A stretch of 25,487 nt of DNA from an uncultured Campylobacter sp. (GTDB lineage Bacteria > Campylobacterota > Campylobacteria > Campylobacterales > Campylobacteraceae). This document shows, one piece after another, positions 16,157 to 23,443 of this stretch (its first letter is position 1; each line of letters starts with the position of its first letter). A program made the position numbers and the translations under genes. Where the stretch lies: NCBI GenBank assembly GCA_947090385.1, contig CAMUNZ010000011.1, forward strand, positions 1 to 25,487, written 5' to 3'. Under the pieces are notes generated by a model. It did not search any database. It saw only the letters and a program-made list of their open reading frames with translations, and was not told the DNA's origin.

Positions 16157-17250
16157 TGCAAATTCAAACAAAAACAGAAATTTTTAATGAACCGCTTTAT
16201 TTAGAAAGCGGTCGAATTTTTTCAAATTTCAAGCTAAAATACGAAACTTACGGCGAGTTAAATGCTGATAAAAGTAATGTAATTGTGATTTGTCACACAC
16301 TTACTGGTTCTCATCACGCAGCAGGAATTTATAAAGATGATACAAAAGCTGGATGGTGGAATGCTTTAATCGGTGATAAAAAGCCTGTTGATACAAAGAA
16401 ATTTTTTGTTATTTGTGTTAGCATTTTAGGGACGCCTTTTGGTTCGACTTGTCCTCTTGATGTCGATGAAAAGGGCAATGAATACAGATTAAATTTTCCA
16501 GTAATTGTAATTAGCGATGTTGTAAAAGCGCAAATGAAGCTTTTCAAAAGACTTGGCATAAAAGAGGCTTATGCAGTTATCGGTGGCTCTCTTGGCGGTT
16601 TTCAAGCACTTTGTTTTGCGATAGAACAGGCTAAATTTTGTAAAAGAGTTATAATTTTGGCAAGTTCTTATCAAACTCCACCTTGGGCGATAGCTTTTAA
16701 TAAAATTATGATTGAAGGTATAAGAAACGATCCTGCTTTTTTAGATGGCTTTTACGATCCAAAAACAATCGAAAATAGCGGAATGATCGGGATGGCGCTT
16801 GGTAGAATGGCAGGGCATATTAGTTTTTTAAGTCCAAATTCTATGGATAAAAAATTTAGTCGAAATTATGTTTCAACAGACGGAATTTACGAGCTTTTTG
16901 GACGATTTGAAATTGATAGATATTTAGAATATAACGGCTACAATTTTCCAAAAAGATATGATCCGCTATGTTATCTTTATATCGCAAAAATGATGAATGT
17001 TTTTGATTGTACGAGGCATTATGGCGATTTGCAAGGAGCGTTTAGTAAAATTTTGGCAAAAATGCATTTAATTGCTTTTAGTGGCGATGTGCTTTTTCCG
17101 CCAAAACTTATGTTTGAGATGGCGCAAATTTTAAAAAAATTAAAAAAAGATTTTGAATTTGTAGAAATTCAAAGCGATTATGGGCACGATGCTTTTTTGG
17201 TTGAGATTGAAAAATTTGAAAAATATATTACAAAGGCTTTAAATGAGTGA
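16156..17250 (+). CDS. metX: Homoserine O-acetyltransferase
   Basis: Alpha/beta-hydrolase-fold enzyme that acetylates homoserine with acetyl-CoA, the first committed step to methionine by the MetX route. The nucleophile Ser145 lies in GGSLGGFQAL, Asp311 in FSGDVLFPP, and His344 in YGHDAFL; HTLTGSHHAAG and FGSTCPLDV are further family motifs. It is 364 residues long. It uses GTG, overlapping the guaB stop by one base. Acetyl- versus succinyl-donor choice cannot be proven by eye, since some MetX homologues have switched. It sits in an otherwise translation/nucleotide operon, which seems unusual. Confidence 0.92.
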   Translation: MQIQTKTEIFNEPLYLESGRIFSNFKLKYETYGELNADKSNVIVICHTLTGSHHAAGIYKDDTKAGWWNALIGDKKPVDTKKFFVICVSILGTPFGSTCPLDVDEKGNEYRLNFPVIVISDVVKAQMKLFKRLGIKEAYAVIGGSLGGFQALCFAIEQAKFCKRVIILASSYQTPPWAIAFNKIMIEGIRNDPAFLDGFYDPKTIENSGMIGMALGRMAGHISFLSPNSMDKKFSRNYVSTDGIYELFGRFEIDRYLEYNGYNFPKRYDPLCYLYIAKMMNVFDCTRHYGDLQGAFSKILAKMHLIAFSGDVLFPPKLMFEMAQILKKLKKDFEFVEIQSDYGHDAFLVEIEKFEKYITKALNE

Positions 17251-17425
17251 AAATTTTGAAGATAAAATAGTAAAAATTGATAAAATTTTACAAGATATGG
17301 AAAAAGATGATATTGATTTAAAATCAAGCGTTGATTGTTACAAAGAGGCGATGAAATTGATTTTGGATGCTACAAAAATTTTAGAAAACGCAGAATTAGA
17401 AGTCAAAAAGGTGGATTATGAGTAA
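17243..17425 (+). CDS. xseB: Exodeoxyribonuclease VII small subunit
   Basis: A 60-residue helical protein with the XseB layout: an early FEDKIVKIDKILQDMEK helix, DIDLKSSVDCYKEAM, and a C-terminal helix (ILENAELEVKKV). XseB partners with XseA to degrade single-stranded DNA to oligonucleotides; xseA is not in the window. It overlaps metX by 8 bases and the next gene by 8 bases. Small coiled proteins can mimic XseB, but the length and motif order fit well. Confidence 0.85.
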   Translation: MSENFEDKIVKIDKILQDMEKDDIDLKSSVDCYKEAMKLILDATKILENAELEVKKVDYE

Positions 17426-18215
17426 GGTTTGCATTTTGCAACTTCCAACTCTTTCGATGAGTGAAAATAGGATAGACTATTATTTAAAATTAGTAAGCGA
17501 AAGTGGCGCTAAAATTGTTGTTTTAGGAGAATACATTTTAAACAGCTTTTTTGGTGAATTAAAAAATATGCAAAAAAATCTTATTTTGGAGCAAAGCACT
17601 CACAAGATAGAAATTTTTACAAAATTTGCAAAACAATATAATTTAATAATAATCGCGCCGATAATTTTGGTAAAACATAATCAAATTTTTAAAGTAGTCG
17701 CGAAATTTAGTCAAAATAAAGTGATTTTTCATGAACAAAATTTTTTAATTCCATATGAGTATTGGAATGAAGCTGATTTTTTTGCAAATTCTAAAAATTA
17801 CAAAGAGCCGAGTTTTTTAACATTTAATTTTGAAAAGATAAAATTTGGCGTTATGTTTGGATTTGAGGCGCATTTTGATATTTCTTGGGAGTTTATGCGA
17901 AAAAACAATATCGATTGTGTTTTAATGCCAGTTGCGAATATTTTTGATACAAATATTCGCTGGAATGAGCTTTTAAAAATGCGTGCTTTTACAAATTCTA
18001 TGCAAATTTTAAGAGCAAACAAAATTGGCAAAGCGAAATTTAGCAAAGATGAAATTTATGATTTTTATGGATATAGTTCAAATTACGGCGCCGATGGAAA
18101 TTTGATAAGTTATTTAAAAAACGAAGAAGGAATTTTAGAGGTTGAAATTTCTAAAAAAGATATAAACGATATATCAAAAATTTGGAATTTTAAAGAAATT
18201 TATAAAAATTTTTAA
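17418..18215 (+). CDS. Nitrilase-superfamily (carbon-nitrogen hydrolase) protein, probable pseudoenzyme
   Basis: The 265-residue protein has the nitrilase fold: CILQLP start, VVLGEY with Glu38 at the first catalytic position, and the NIRWNELLKMRAFTNSMQILRANKIG stretch, whose central portion (RWNELLKMRAFTNS) is typical. By my alignment the catalytic Lys is replaced by Glu106 (FHEQNFL, where family members read YRK.HL). The catalytic Cys is replaced by Gly148 (GVMFGFEAHF, where family members read G...CYD..F). Glu38 remains. If correct it cannot hydrolyse amides by the usual Cys-Glu-Lys mechanism. It overlaps xseB by 8 bases and is the last gene of the ileS operon. Confidence 0.82.
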   Translation: MSKVCILQLPTLSMSENRIDYYLKLVSESGAKIVVLGEYILNSFFGELKNMQKNLILEQSTHKIEIFTKFAKQYNLIIIAPIILVKHNQIFKVVAKFSQNKVIFHEQNFLIPYEYWNEADFFANSKNYKEPSFLTFNFEKIKFGVMFGFEAHFDISWEFMRKNNIDCVLMPVANIFDTNIRWNELLKMRAFTNSMQILRANKIGKAKFSKDEIYDFYGYSSNYGADGNLISYLKNEEGILEVEISKKDINDISKIWNFKEIYKNF

Positions 18216-18241
18216 TAAAACGGCTAAAAAGCCGTTTTATT
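18214..18241. terminator. Shared bidirectional terminator, nitrilase-like gene / rpsO
   Basis: AATAAAACGGCT (18214-18225) and its exact complement (18230-18241) with an AAAA loop form a 12-pair stem with a G/C core. The T-rich arm lies 3' of that core on both strands. It overlaps the stop codons of both convergent genes, so it can end both transcripts. Confidence 0.85.
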
Positions 18242-18512
18242 ATTTATCTCTTAGATTAAGTTCTGAGATAAGTTTTGTATAAGAAGCGTAGTCTGTTCTT
18301 TTTAGATATTTAGAAAGTCTTTTTCTTTTTCCAACTAACTTCAAAAGTCCAAGACGAGATGAAAAATCTTTTTTATTGATTTTTAAATGTTCTGTTAAAT
18401 CCGCGATTCTTTTTGTTAAAAGTGCAATTTGAACTTCTGGAGAACCTGTATCACCATCTTTTCTAGCGAATTTCGCAACTATTTCTGCTTTTTTAGCCGA
18501 ATCTAAAGCCAT
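18240..18512 (-). CDS. rpsO: 30S ribosomal protein S15
   Basis: Small-subunit protein that binds the central 16S domain. The 90-residue sequence shows the signature GDTGSPEVQIALLTKRI, HLKINKKDFSSRLGLLKLVGKRKRLSKYL. A very strong ribosome site, AGGAGG, lies about 8 bases before the ATG, and a promoter-like TAGAAT lies 40 bases upstream. It is a single-gene unit facing the ileS operon. In E. coli S15 represses its own mRNA by trapping a leader pseudoknot; the short leader here was not tested for one. Confidence 0.98.
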   Translation of the reverse strand: MALDSAKKAEIVAKFARKDGDTGSPEVQIALLTKRIADLTEHLKINKKDFSSRLGLLKLVGKRKRLSKYLKRTDYASYTKLISELNLRDK

Positions 18513-18553
18513 TTTTGACCTCCTGAGCGGTATTTCTAAAATTTAAAGGGTGG

Positions 18554-18559
18554 ATTCTA
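18554..18559 (-). promoter_or_regulatory. Promoter -10 for rpsO
   Basis: TAGAAT on the minus strand in the context GATTTTGGTAGAATCC, with T-rich DNA upstream as in Campylobacter sigma-70 promoters. A start near 18547 gives a leader of about 35 bases. Confidence 0.55.
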
Positions 18560-18615
18560 CCAAAATCAAACTCAAATTTAGCTAAATTTTAAACTTATTT
18601 GTAGGATTTTTTTAC

Positions 18616-18621
18616 TAAAAT
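18616..18621 (+). promoter_or_regulatory. Possible promoter -10 for the Rrf2 operon
   Basis: TAAAAT in TTTTTACTAAAATATTTTT, about 40 bases before the TTG at 18660. It overlaps the palindrome AAAATATTTT (18617-18626), which could be part of an autoregulatory site. Confidence 0.35.
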
Positions 18622-18659
18622 ATTTTTTGTTAATTTTTTTTTGCAAAAGGAGTTATTTT

Positions 18660-19073
18660 TTGCTTTTTACAAAAGCTAGCGAATATGCACTTTTATCGAT
18701 GATTTATATAGCAAAAAATGGTTGTGAATGTGATATTACAACTATTTCTAAAGAATTAAAAATTCCAAAAAGTTTTTTGGCTAAAATTTTTCAAAATTTG
18801 GCAAAAGACGGAATTTTAATTTCTCAAAAAGGGGCAAAAGGTGGTTTTTTACTTGTGAAAAAAACTAGTGAAATTTCATTAAAATCTATAATTCAAAGTG
18901 CCGAAAAAAAAGATAATTTAGTTTTTGAATGTAGCAAAAGTAGATGCGATTGTCCATCAAATAAGGGAGAATTTTGCCAAATTTGGGATGTTTTTAGCTT
19001 TTTGCAAAATAGCGTAGATAATTTTTTAAACAATATCACACTTGAAAATATCATAAAAAAGGATTTTATGTGA
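18660..19073 (+). CDS. Rrf2-family transcriptional regulator (possible Fe-S sensor)
   Basis: Winged-helix repressor of the Rrf2 family (IscR, NsrR, RirA relatives). The opening LFTKASEYALLSMIYIA and the helix-turn-helix (TTISKELKIPKSFLAKIFQNLAKDG, about residues 27-51) followed by the wing QKGAKGGF are typical. Four Cys cluster late (91, 96, 98, 106), in the region that carries the three cluster-ligand Cys in Fe-S members. I chose the TTG at 18660 (137 residues) because AAAAGGAG (18645-18652) sits at the right distance; the frame is open further back, across the promoter. The stop overlaps the DHH gene start, suggesting it controls its own operon. Confidence 0.9.
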   Translation: MLFTKASEYALLSMIYIAKNGCECDITTISKELKIPKSFLAKIFQNLAKDGILISQKGAKGGFLLVKKTSEISLKSIIQSAEKKDNLVFECSKSRCDCPSNKGEFCQIWDVFSFLQNSVDNFLNNITLENIIKKDFM

Positions 19074-20089
19074 AATTTTTTCATTTATCTCACATCGATT
19101 TAGACGGATATACAGCACAATTAGTTACAAAATTTTATATGAAAAACGGAGTTTATTTTAATTCTAATTATGGAAAAGAGATTGATGCAAAATTTGAAAA
19201 TATTATTTCTCAGATAAATGATGATGAAAAAGCTATAATTTTAATAACAGATTTAAATTTGACATTAAAACAATGTGAAGATTTTGAAAAGCTTTTGAAA
19301 GATAAAAAAGCAAAATTCTTTGTTTTAGATCACCATATTAGCGGGATTGAATGCGCTAAAAAATATCCTTGGTATTTTTTAGATAATTCAAAAAGTGCTA
19401 CAAAAATTACTTATGACTTTTTTTCTTTTATGTTTGGTAAAAATGAGCGTTTATCGAAATTTTGCGATGTTGTAAATAGTATCGATATCTGGCTTGACGA
19501 TAAAAAAGAATTTGAGCTTGGCAAGGTTTGTTCGAATTTGGTATCTTCTGCAAAGGAGATAAATAAAGTCATGTTTGAAAAAGAGAGTTTTGAATATATT
19601 TTATTTTTGATACAAAAATCAATGGATTTTATGGATAAAGAAAATTCTCATATTTTGCTTGACGATGCTTTGCATTTTTTAAAAAAAGAGTATTTTAAAG
19701 CTGAATTTAACGATACTTTGACAAATCTTGTAGCAAAACGAGTTGTCAAAATGCTTTTTGATAATTTAGAAAAATTCGAGATAGATTATAAAAATTTTAA
19801 AGGAATTTTGACGTATAACATCGGAAATATGTCTGTGATTGGGAATGAATTTTTAAGGCAAAATCCAAAATATGATTTTATTATGGATATAACTTCTAAA
19901 AAAAGCGTTAGTTTAAGAGCAAATGGAAAATGCGATGTAAGTTTAATGGCGCAAAAGTTATTTAATGGCGGTGGTCACGCAAATGCAAGTGGCGGAGCGT
20001 TTTTGAGTTTTAGAGATAGCTATGATTATTTTGTTATAAAAACTCAAATTGTAGATTTAATAAACAAAAAAGTAGGACAAAATGATTGA
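19070..20089 (+). CDS. DHH/DHHA1-family phosphoesterase
   Basis: Metal-dependent phosphodiesterase of the DHH superfamily, which includes RecJ, nanoRNases and cyclic-dinucleotide hydrolases. Motifs seen: HIDLDGYTAQ (Asp10, Asp12), ILITDLNL (motif II), VLDHHISG with D87-H88-H89, a later VNSIDIWLDD, and the DHHA1 substrate motif GGGHANASGG starting at residue 300. It is 339 residues, soluble. It uses GTG, overlapping the Rrf2 stop by 4 bases; the end overlaps the next gene by 8 bases. The substrate cannot be assigned by eye; it may be short oligoribonucleotides or a cyclic nucleotide. Confidence 0.9.
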   Translation: MKFFHLSHIDLDGYTAQLVTKFYMKNGVYFNSNYGKEIDAKFENIISQINDDEKAIILITDLNLTLKQCEDFEKLLKDKKAKFFVLDHHISGIECAKKYPWYFLDNSKSATKITYDFFSFMFGKNERLSKFCDVVNSIDIWLDDKKEFELGKVCSNLVSSAKEINKVMFEKESFEYILFLIQKSMDFMDKENSHILLDDALHFLKKEYFKAEFNDTLTNLVAKRVVKMLFDNLEKFEIDYKNFKGILTYNIGNMSVIGNEFLRQNPKYDFIMDITSKKSVSLRANGKCDVSLMAQKLFNGGGHANASGGAFLSFRDSYDYFVIKTQIVDLINKKVGQND

Positions 20090-20300
20090 AGATGAATTGA
20101 ATTATCAAGTGAGTATTTTGCTTGAAGGGGCTTTGTATTTTGCTGGCGTAAAAAAAGAGAATTTACAAAAAGCTACAGAAATTTATATAGATATAATAGA
20201 CGATATTTTGGATCAAAACCCAGATATTGAAGGTGTTGATGAAGTTATAAAAACTATAAACTTCATCAAACAAAATCATCCTGAACTTTTTAAAAAATAG
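20082..20300 (+). CDS. Small acidic protein of unknown function
   Basis: A 72-residue, Asp/Glu-rich, probably all-helical protein (EDELNYQVSILLEGALYFAG; KATEIYIDIIDDILDQNPDI). No signal, Cys pairs or membrane helix. I do not recognise a family. It overlaps the DHH gene by 8 bases, so it is almost certainly translated with it and may be a partner or a small dimeric accessory protein. Its stop codon abuts the stop of the convergent phosphoethanolamine transferase with no spacer. Confidence 0.75.
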   Translation: MIEDELNYQVSILLEGALYFAGVKKENLQKATEIYIDIIDDILDQNPDIEGVDEVIKTINFIKQNHPELFKK

Positions 20301-21986
20301 TTATTTTAGAGTTTTATAATCAAAAATTCCATCGACAAAACGCGTGAAATTTGTATCGTAATTTTCATTTATGATAGATCTTTTCGCGTTACACCATTTT
20401 GAGTTTATTCCAGCGATATCACACAACAAATCTGGCATATTTGGCGTATAAAATGGCAAATTTCGACTTTGTTCTAATTTCTTATAAATTTCTTCATGAT
20501 TTTTTATAAATTTCGGAGTAGGCATAAAAACTAGCGGAATTTCAGTCGTTGCTTTGCAAGCAAAACCATGTCCAGTTTTTTCTTGAAAATCCCATAAACT
20601 CTCACCATGATCGCTTAAATATATAATTAAAGCGTCTTTATCTTTAAAAATTTTGTAAATTTCTGTGATTACAAAATCTGTGTAAAAAACAGAATTTAAA
20701 TAATGCGCTTTTGTGGTTTTTTGTCCTTTGTTTATATTTTCTTTTATATCTGAAGGCTTAAATTTCGCGAATTCTTTTGGATATCTTTTGCTATAAGTAA
20801 AATGCGAACCAACGAAATGAAAAACAAAAAATCCTTTGTCTGTTTTATCGGCAAATTTTTGCCCAACTTTTATCAATTCTCCATCAAATTTCGATCCTTT
20901 GTAATCAAAATTTTGGGTAAATTTATTTGTATAAAAACTTTCATCGCTTAACTCAGAAGCTGAAAAACTTCCATTTGTATAAATTCCGTTGCTTTCTTGA
21001 TTGCTTATCCAATGAGTTTTATAACCGCTATTTTTAAAAAGCGATATCAAATTTAAATTTTCTCTCCAGATAGGATTTTTTCTAAAAGTTGTTATTTGAC
21101 GCAAATTTTCTGGTGTTGAAGAAGCTACTGGAACTGCGTCTGTAAAAACGATTTTATTTTCCATCGCTGCAATTCTTGGCGTAGTATTATATTTTGGATT
21201 ATAAAGACCTGTGTATTTTCTAGCATTGCTTTCACCAATGATCAAAACTATATTATCAATGCCATTTTTTGCTGTTAAATTTTTTTCTTCTTCTTGTAAC
21301 TTTTTAAAATGTTCTATAAAAGATCTAGTTTTTCCAAGCCCTGTTTTTGAAAAAAACTGAAAAGGAACTAAAAAAAGTTTTGCCGTAGGATATCTTGTGG
21401 CTCTTGCAATTGAAGTTTTTTGAGTTATAAAAGTATAGTTTATAACCGTCGCAATAATCGCTATAAATGAAAATAAAACTATAAAATTTATGATGTAAAT
21501 CGCTATTTTATTCTCTTTTAGCGGCTTAATTTTGCTTATAAGAAAAATAACAAAAAAAGTTATCAAAGCTACAACGATAATCTTAAAATCTATAAAAGAT
21601 TGTGCAAATTCCGTAGCTTCGTTGAAATTTGTACTTAAAATACTTTCAAAAATTTGTATTGTAAAAAATGATAAAAATTTATCCACCAAAAAATTTTCAA
21701 GTAAAAACGCGAAAATACTTACAATAACTATAAAATAAGCAAGCGGTTTAAATAATTTTTTTGTTAAATAAAAAATATAAAATATAAAAACACAAAAAAT
21801 AAAATTTAAAAACAAAGCTTCAAAAGATCTTTGCACAAATTGTCTATCTAAATCTTGCGGTGTTAAAAATATAATATTATTTATCGAAGCTACACAATTT
21901 ACAAAAAAAGTCACCAAAAAAAGCGTCCAAATCGGTTTGCTTGTTAGCGCGTTATAAAACTTGTTACTACTTAAAAGTTCTTTCAT
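20301..21986 (-). CDS. Phosphoethanolamine transferase (EptA/EptC, sulfatase-fold)
   Basis: Inner-membrane enzyme that moves phosphoethanolamine from phosphatidylethanolamine to targets; in C. jejuni EptC modifies lipid A, LOS core and the flagellar rod protein FlgG. Five membrane helices occupy roughly residues 18-185. The periplasmic sulfatase-type domain begins IVLIIGESNARKYTGLY (Glu252; Ser253 at the nucleophile position usually held by Thr in EptA/MCR), then GSHFTY (His395), YLSDHGESLW (Asp459, His460) and TGHGF (His473), the zinc ligands. It is 561 residues long. It starts 9 bases after the aminotransferase, likely in the same transcript. The exact acceptor (eptA versus eptC role) is not resolved. 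Confidence 0.88.
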   Translation of the reverse strand: MKELLSSNKFYNALTSKPIWTLFLVTFFVNCVASINNIIFLTPQDLDRQFVQRSFEALFLNFIFCVFIFYIFYLTKKLFKPLAYFIVIVSIFAFLLENFLVDKFLSFFTIQIFESILSTNFNEATEFAQSFIDFKIIVVALITFFVIFLISKIKPLKENKIAIYIINFIVLFSFIAIIATVINYTFITQKTSIARATRYPTAKLFLVPFQFFSKTGLGKTRSFIEHFKKLQEEEKNLTAKNGIDNIVLIIGESNARKYTGLYNPKYNTTPRIAAMENKIVFTDAVPVASSTPENLRQITTFRKNPIWRENLNLISLFKNSGYKTHWISNQESNGIYTNGSFSASELSDESFYTNKFTQNFDYKGSKFDGELIKVGQKFADKTDKGFFVFHFVGSHFTYSKRYPKEFAKFKPSDIKENINKGQKTTKAHYLNSVFYTDFVITEIYKIFKDKDALIIYLSDHGESLWDFQEKTGHGFACKATTEIPLVFMPTPKFIKNHEEIYKKLEQSRNLPFYTPNMPDLLCDIAGINSKWCNAKRSIINENYDTNFTRFVDGIFDYKTLK

Positions 21987-21995
21987 TTTTTACCT

Positions 21996-22865
21996 TTATA
22001 ATAAACCAGCTTCTTTTTGCATTTTTTGTTTATAAAGTTCTCTAAATTTTTGTGTAAATTTACCGACTTTTCCATCAGCGATTACTTTTCCATCAGCTTT
22101 TACAACTCCTATAACTAAAAGCGTAGCCGAACTTATAAAACATTCATCGCTTTCATAAACTTCATCCATGGTAAATTTTCGATATTCTATTTTTAATCCT
22201 AAATCTTTAGCGAATTTCAAAACAGCAATTCTTCGAATTCCAGGTAGAATTTCATTATTAAGCGGAGGAGTTATTAAAACTTTATTTTTTATTATAAAAG
22301 CCGATGAACTGCTAGCTTCGCTAACAAATCCATTTCTTACCATAAATCCTTCAAAAGCTCCCATTCTATGCGCTTTTGTCTTTGCTATGCATTGCGCTAG
22401 TAAAGATACAGATTTTATATCACACCTTTGCCATCTTAGATCTTCGACACTAACAATTTCTATGCCTGTTTGTGCTAACGGATTTTGCAAAACTTGTTTT
22501 TTTATACCATTTACAAAAACTGTTTGTTTTAAACCTTTTAAAAACTCAAAATCCCTAGGAGCTGTACCTCTAGTAACTTCTATATAAACGCTTCCTTCAT
22601 TGATGTTATTTTTTTCTATTATTTCGTATAAAATTTTTTCAAATTCATCTTTTGTCTTACAAGGTGGATTTAATTCAATCTCTTTTAAGCTTCTTTCAAA
22701 TCTTGCCCAAAATTCTGCCTTATCAACAAGTTTTTTATTTATAACAGGGACAACTTCATAAATCCCATCACCAAAAATAAAACCTCTATCAAAAACACTA
22801 ATTTTTGCCTCGTTTGCTGACAAAAATTCACCATTTAAATATACTATTCCGTCTAGTTTTTCCAT
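21996..22865 (-). CDS. Class IV aminotransferase, D-amino-acid-aminotransferase-like
   Basis: PLP fold-type IV transaminase of 289 residues. Diagnostic elements are SVFDRGFIFGDGIYEVVPV (21-40 region), VTRGTAPRDFEF, the Schiff-base Lys151 in DIKSVSLLAQ, and the Glu183 region (SEASSSSAF). These match D-amino-acid aminotransferase (dat) better than branched-chain IlvE, giving D-glutamate/D-alanine exchange, but the group overlaps with 4-amino-4-deoxychorismate lyase. I chose the ATG at 22865, preceded by AAAGGA; the frame is open to 22901, across the promoter. First gene of a two-gene unit with the phosphoethanolamine transferase. Confidence 0.87.
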   Translation of the reverse strand: MEKLDGIVYLNGEFLSANEAKISVFDRGFIFGDGIYEVVPVINKKLVDKAEFWARFERSLKEIELNPPCKTKDEFEKILYEIIEKNNINEGSVYIEVTRGTAPRDFEFLKGLKQTVFVNGIKKQVLQNPLAQTGIEIVSVEDLRWQRCDIKSVSLLAQCIAKTKAHRMGAFEGFMVRNGFVSEASSSSAFIIKNKVLITPPLNNEILPGIRRIAVLKFAKDLGLKIEYRKFTMDEVYESDECFISSATLLVIGVVKADGKVIADGKVGKFTQKFRELYKQKMQKEAGLL

Positions 22866-22889
22866 ATTAAATCCTTTTAAAAAACTGCA

Positions 22890-22895
22890 ATTATA
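22890..22895 (-). promoter_or_regulatory. Promoter -10 for the aminotransferase operon
   Basis: Perfect TATAAT on the minus strand (ATTATA on +), in GCATTATAATTGC, with A/T-rich DNA upstream. A start near 22883 gives a leader of about 18 bases before the ATG at 22865. Confidence 0.6.
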
Positions 22896-22930
22896 ATGCA
22901 ATTAAATTAAATATAAATCAATTTTTCTGA

Positions 22931-22936
22931 TATAAT
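22931..22936 (+). promoter_or_regulatory. Promoter -10 for the 22964 gene
   Basis: Perfect TATAAT in CTGATATAATACGC, divergent from the aminotransferase promoter about 40 bases away. Transcription would start near 22943, with AAGG ahead of the ATG at 22964. Confidence 0.65.
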
Positions 22937-22963
22937 ACGCGAAAAAATTTTAAGGTTAATTTA

Positions 22964-23443
22964 ATGAAAGAATTTTTACTAACGCAATTTTTTACAGTTT
23001 CTAAAAAACCTGTTTTATTTCGCGATCTTTTGCAGTCTGTTTCGCTTTATGATGAAAAAATGTTAATTGATCCTTCAAAATTAAATTTTCGTTTCAATTA
23101 TCTAAAATTTTATGCTTTTTATGCTTTGATTTGTCTATTTTTTGTGTTTATTTTTTTTGTATCTACGCATGCTCTTTTGGAAAAAATAGATGTTCATATT
23201 TCTATCATTTTGTCGGTTTTAGTAACCTCTATAGTTTTTGTGGGATTTGATTTTTTTAAACTTTACATGAGAGATTTAATAACTCAAAAACTTATAAAAA
23301 TTGCTTGGGATAATCATTTTCCTTATTTTCCTTATGAAAAATATCATAAAAAAGTTATTGAAATTTTTGAAAAATCAAAAGATGATGAAATTTCAAAAAG
23401 AGATTTAGAAAAATACATTTTGGATCATCTATCTAAAATTTAG
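22964..23443 (+). CDS. Uncharacterised two-helix membrane protein
   Basis: A 159-residue protein I do not recognise. Residues 1-48 are cytosolic-looking and charged, two hydrophobic helices lie at about 49-70 and 79-100, and the C-terminal 55 residues are Lys/Glu-rich with aromatic FPYFPYEKY before a helical tail. It has its own strong TATAAT promoter and an AAGG ribosome site, which argues for a real gene. Its last 11 bases overlap the convergent rmuC. Confidence 0.75.
   Translation: MKEFLLTQFFTVSKKPVLFRDLLQSVSLYDEKMLIDPSKLNFRFNYLKFYAFYALICLFFVFIFFVSTHALLEKIDVHISIILSVLVTSIVFVGFDFFKLYMRDLITQKLIKIAWDNHFPYFPYEKYHKKVIEIFEKSKDDEISKRDLEKYILDHLSKI

Noticed and set aside
22168..22587. Plus-strand ORF of 139 residues inside the aminotransferase
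   Set aside because: Antisense to a well-supported enzyme, with no own start signals.
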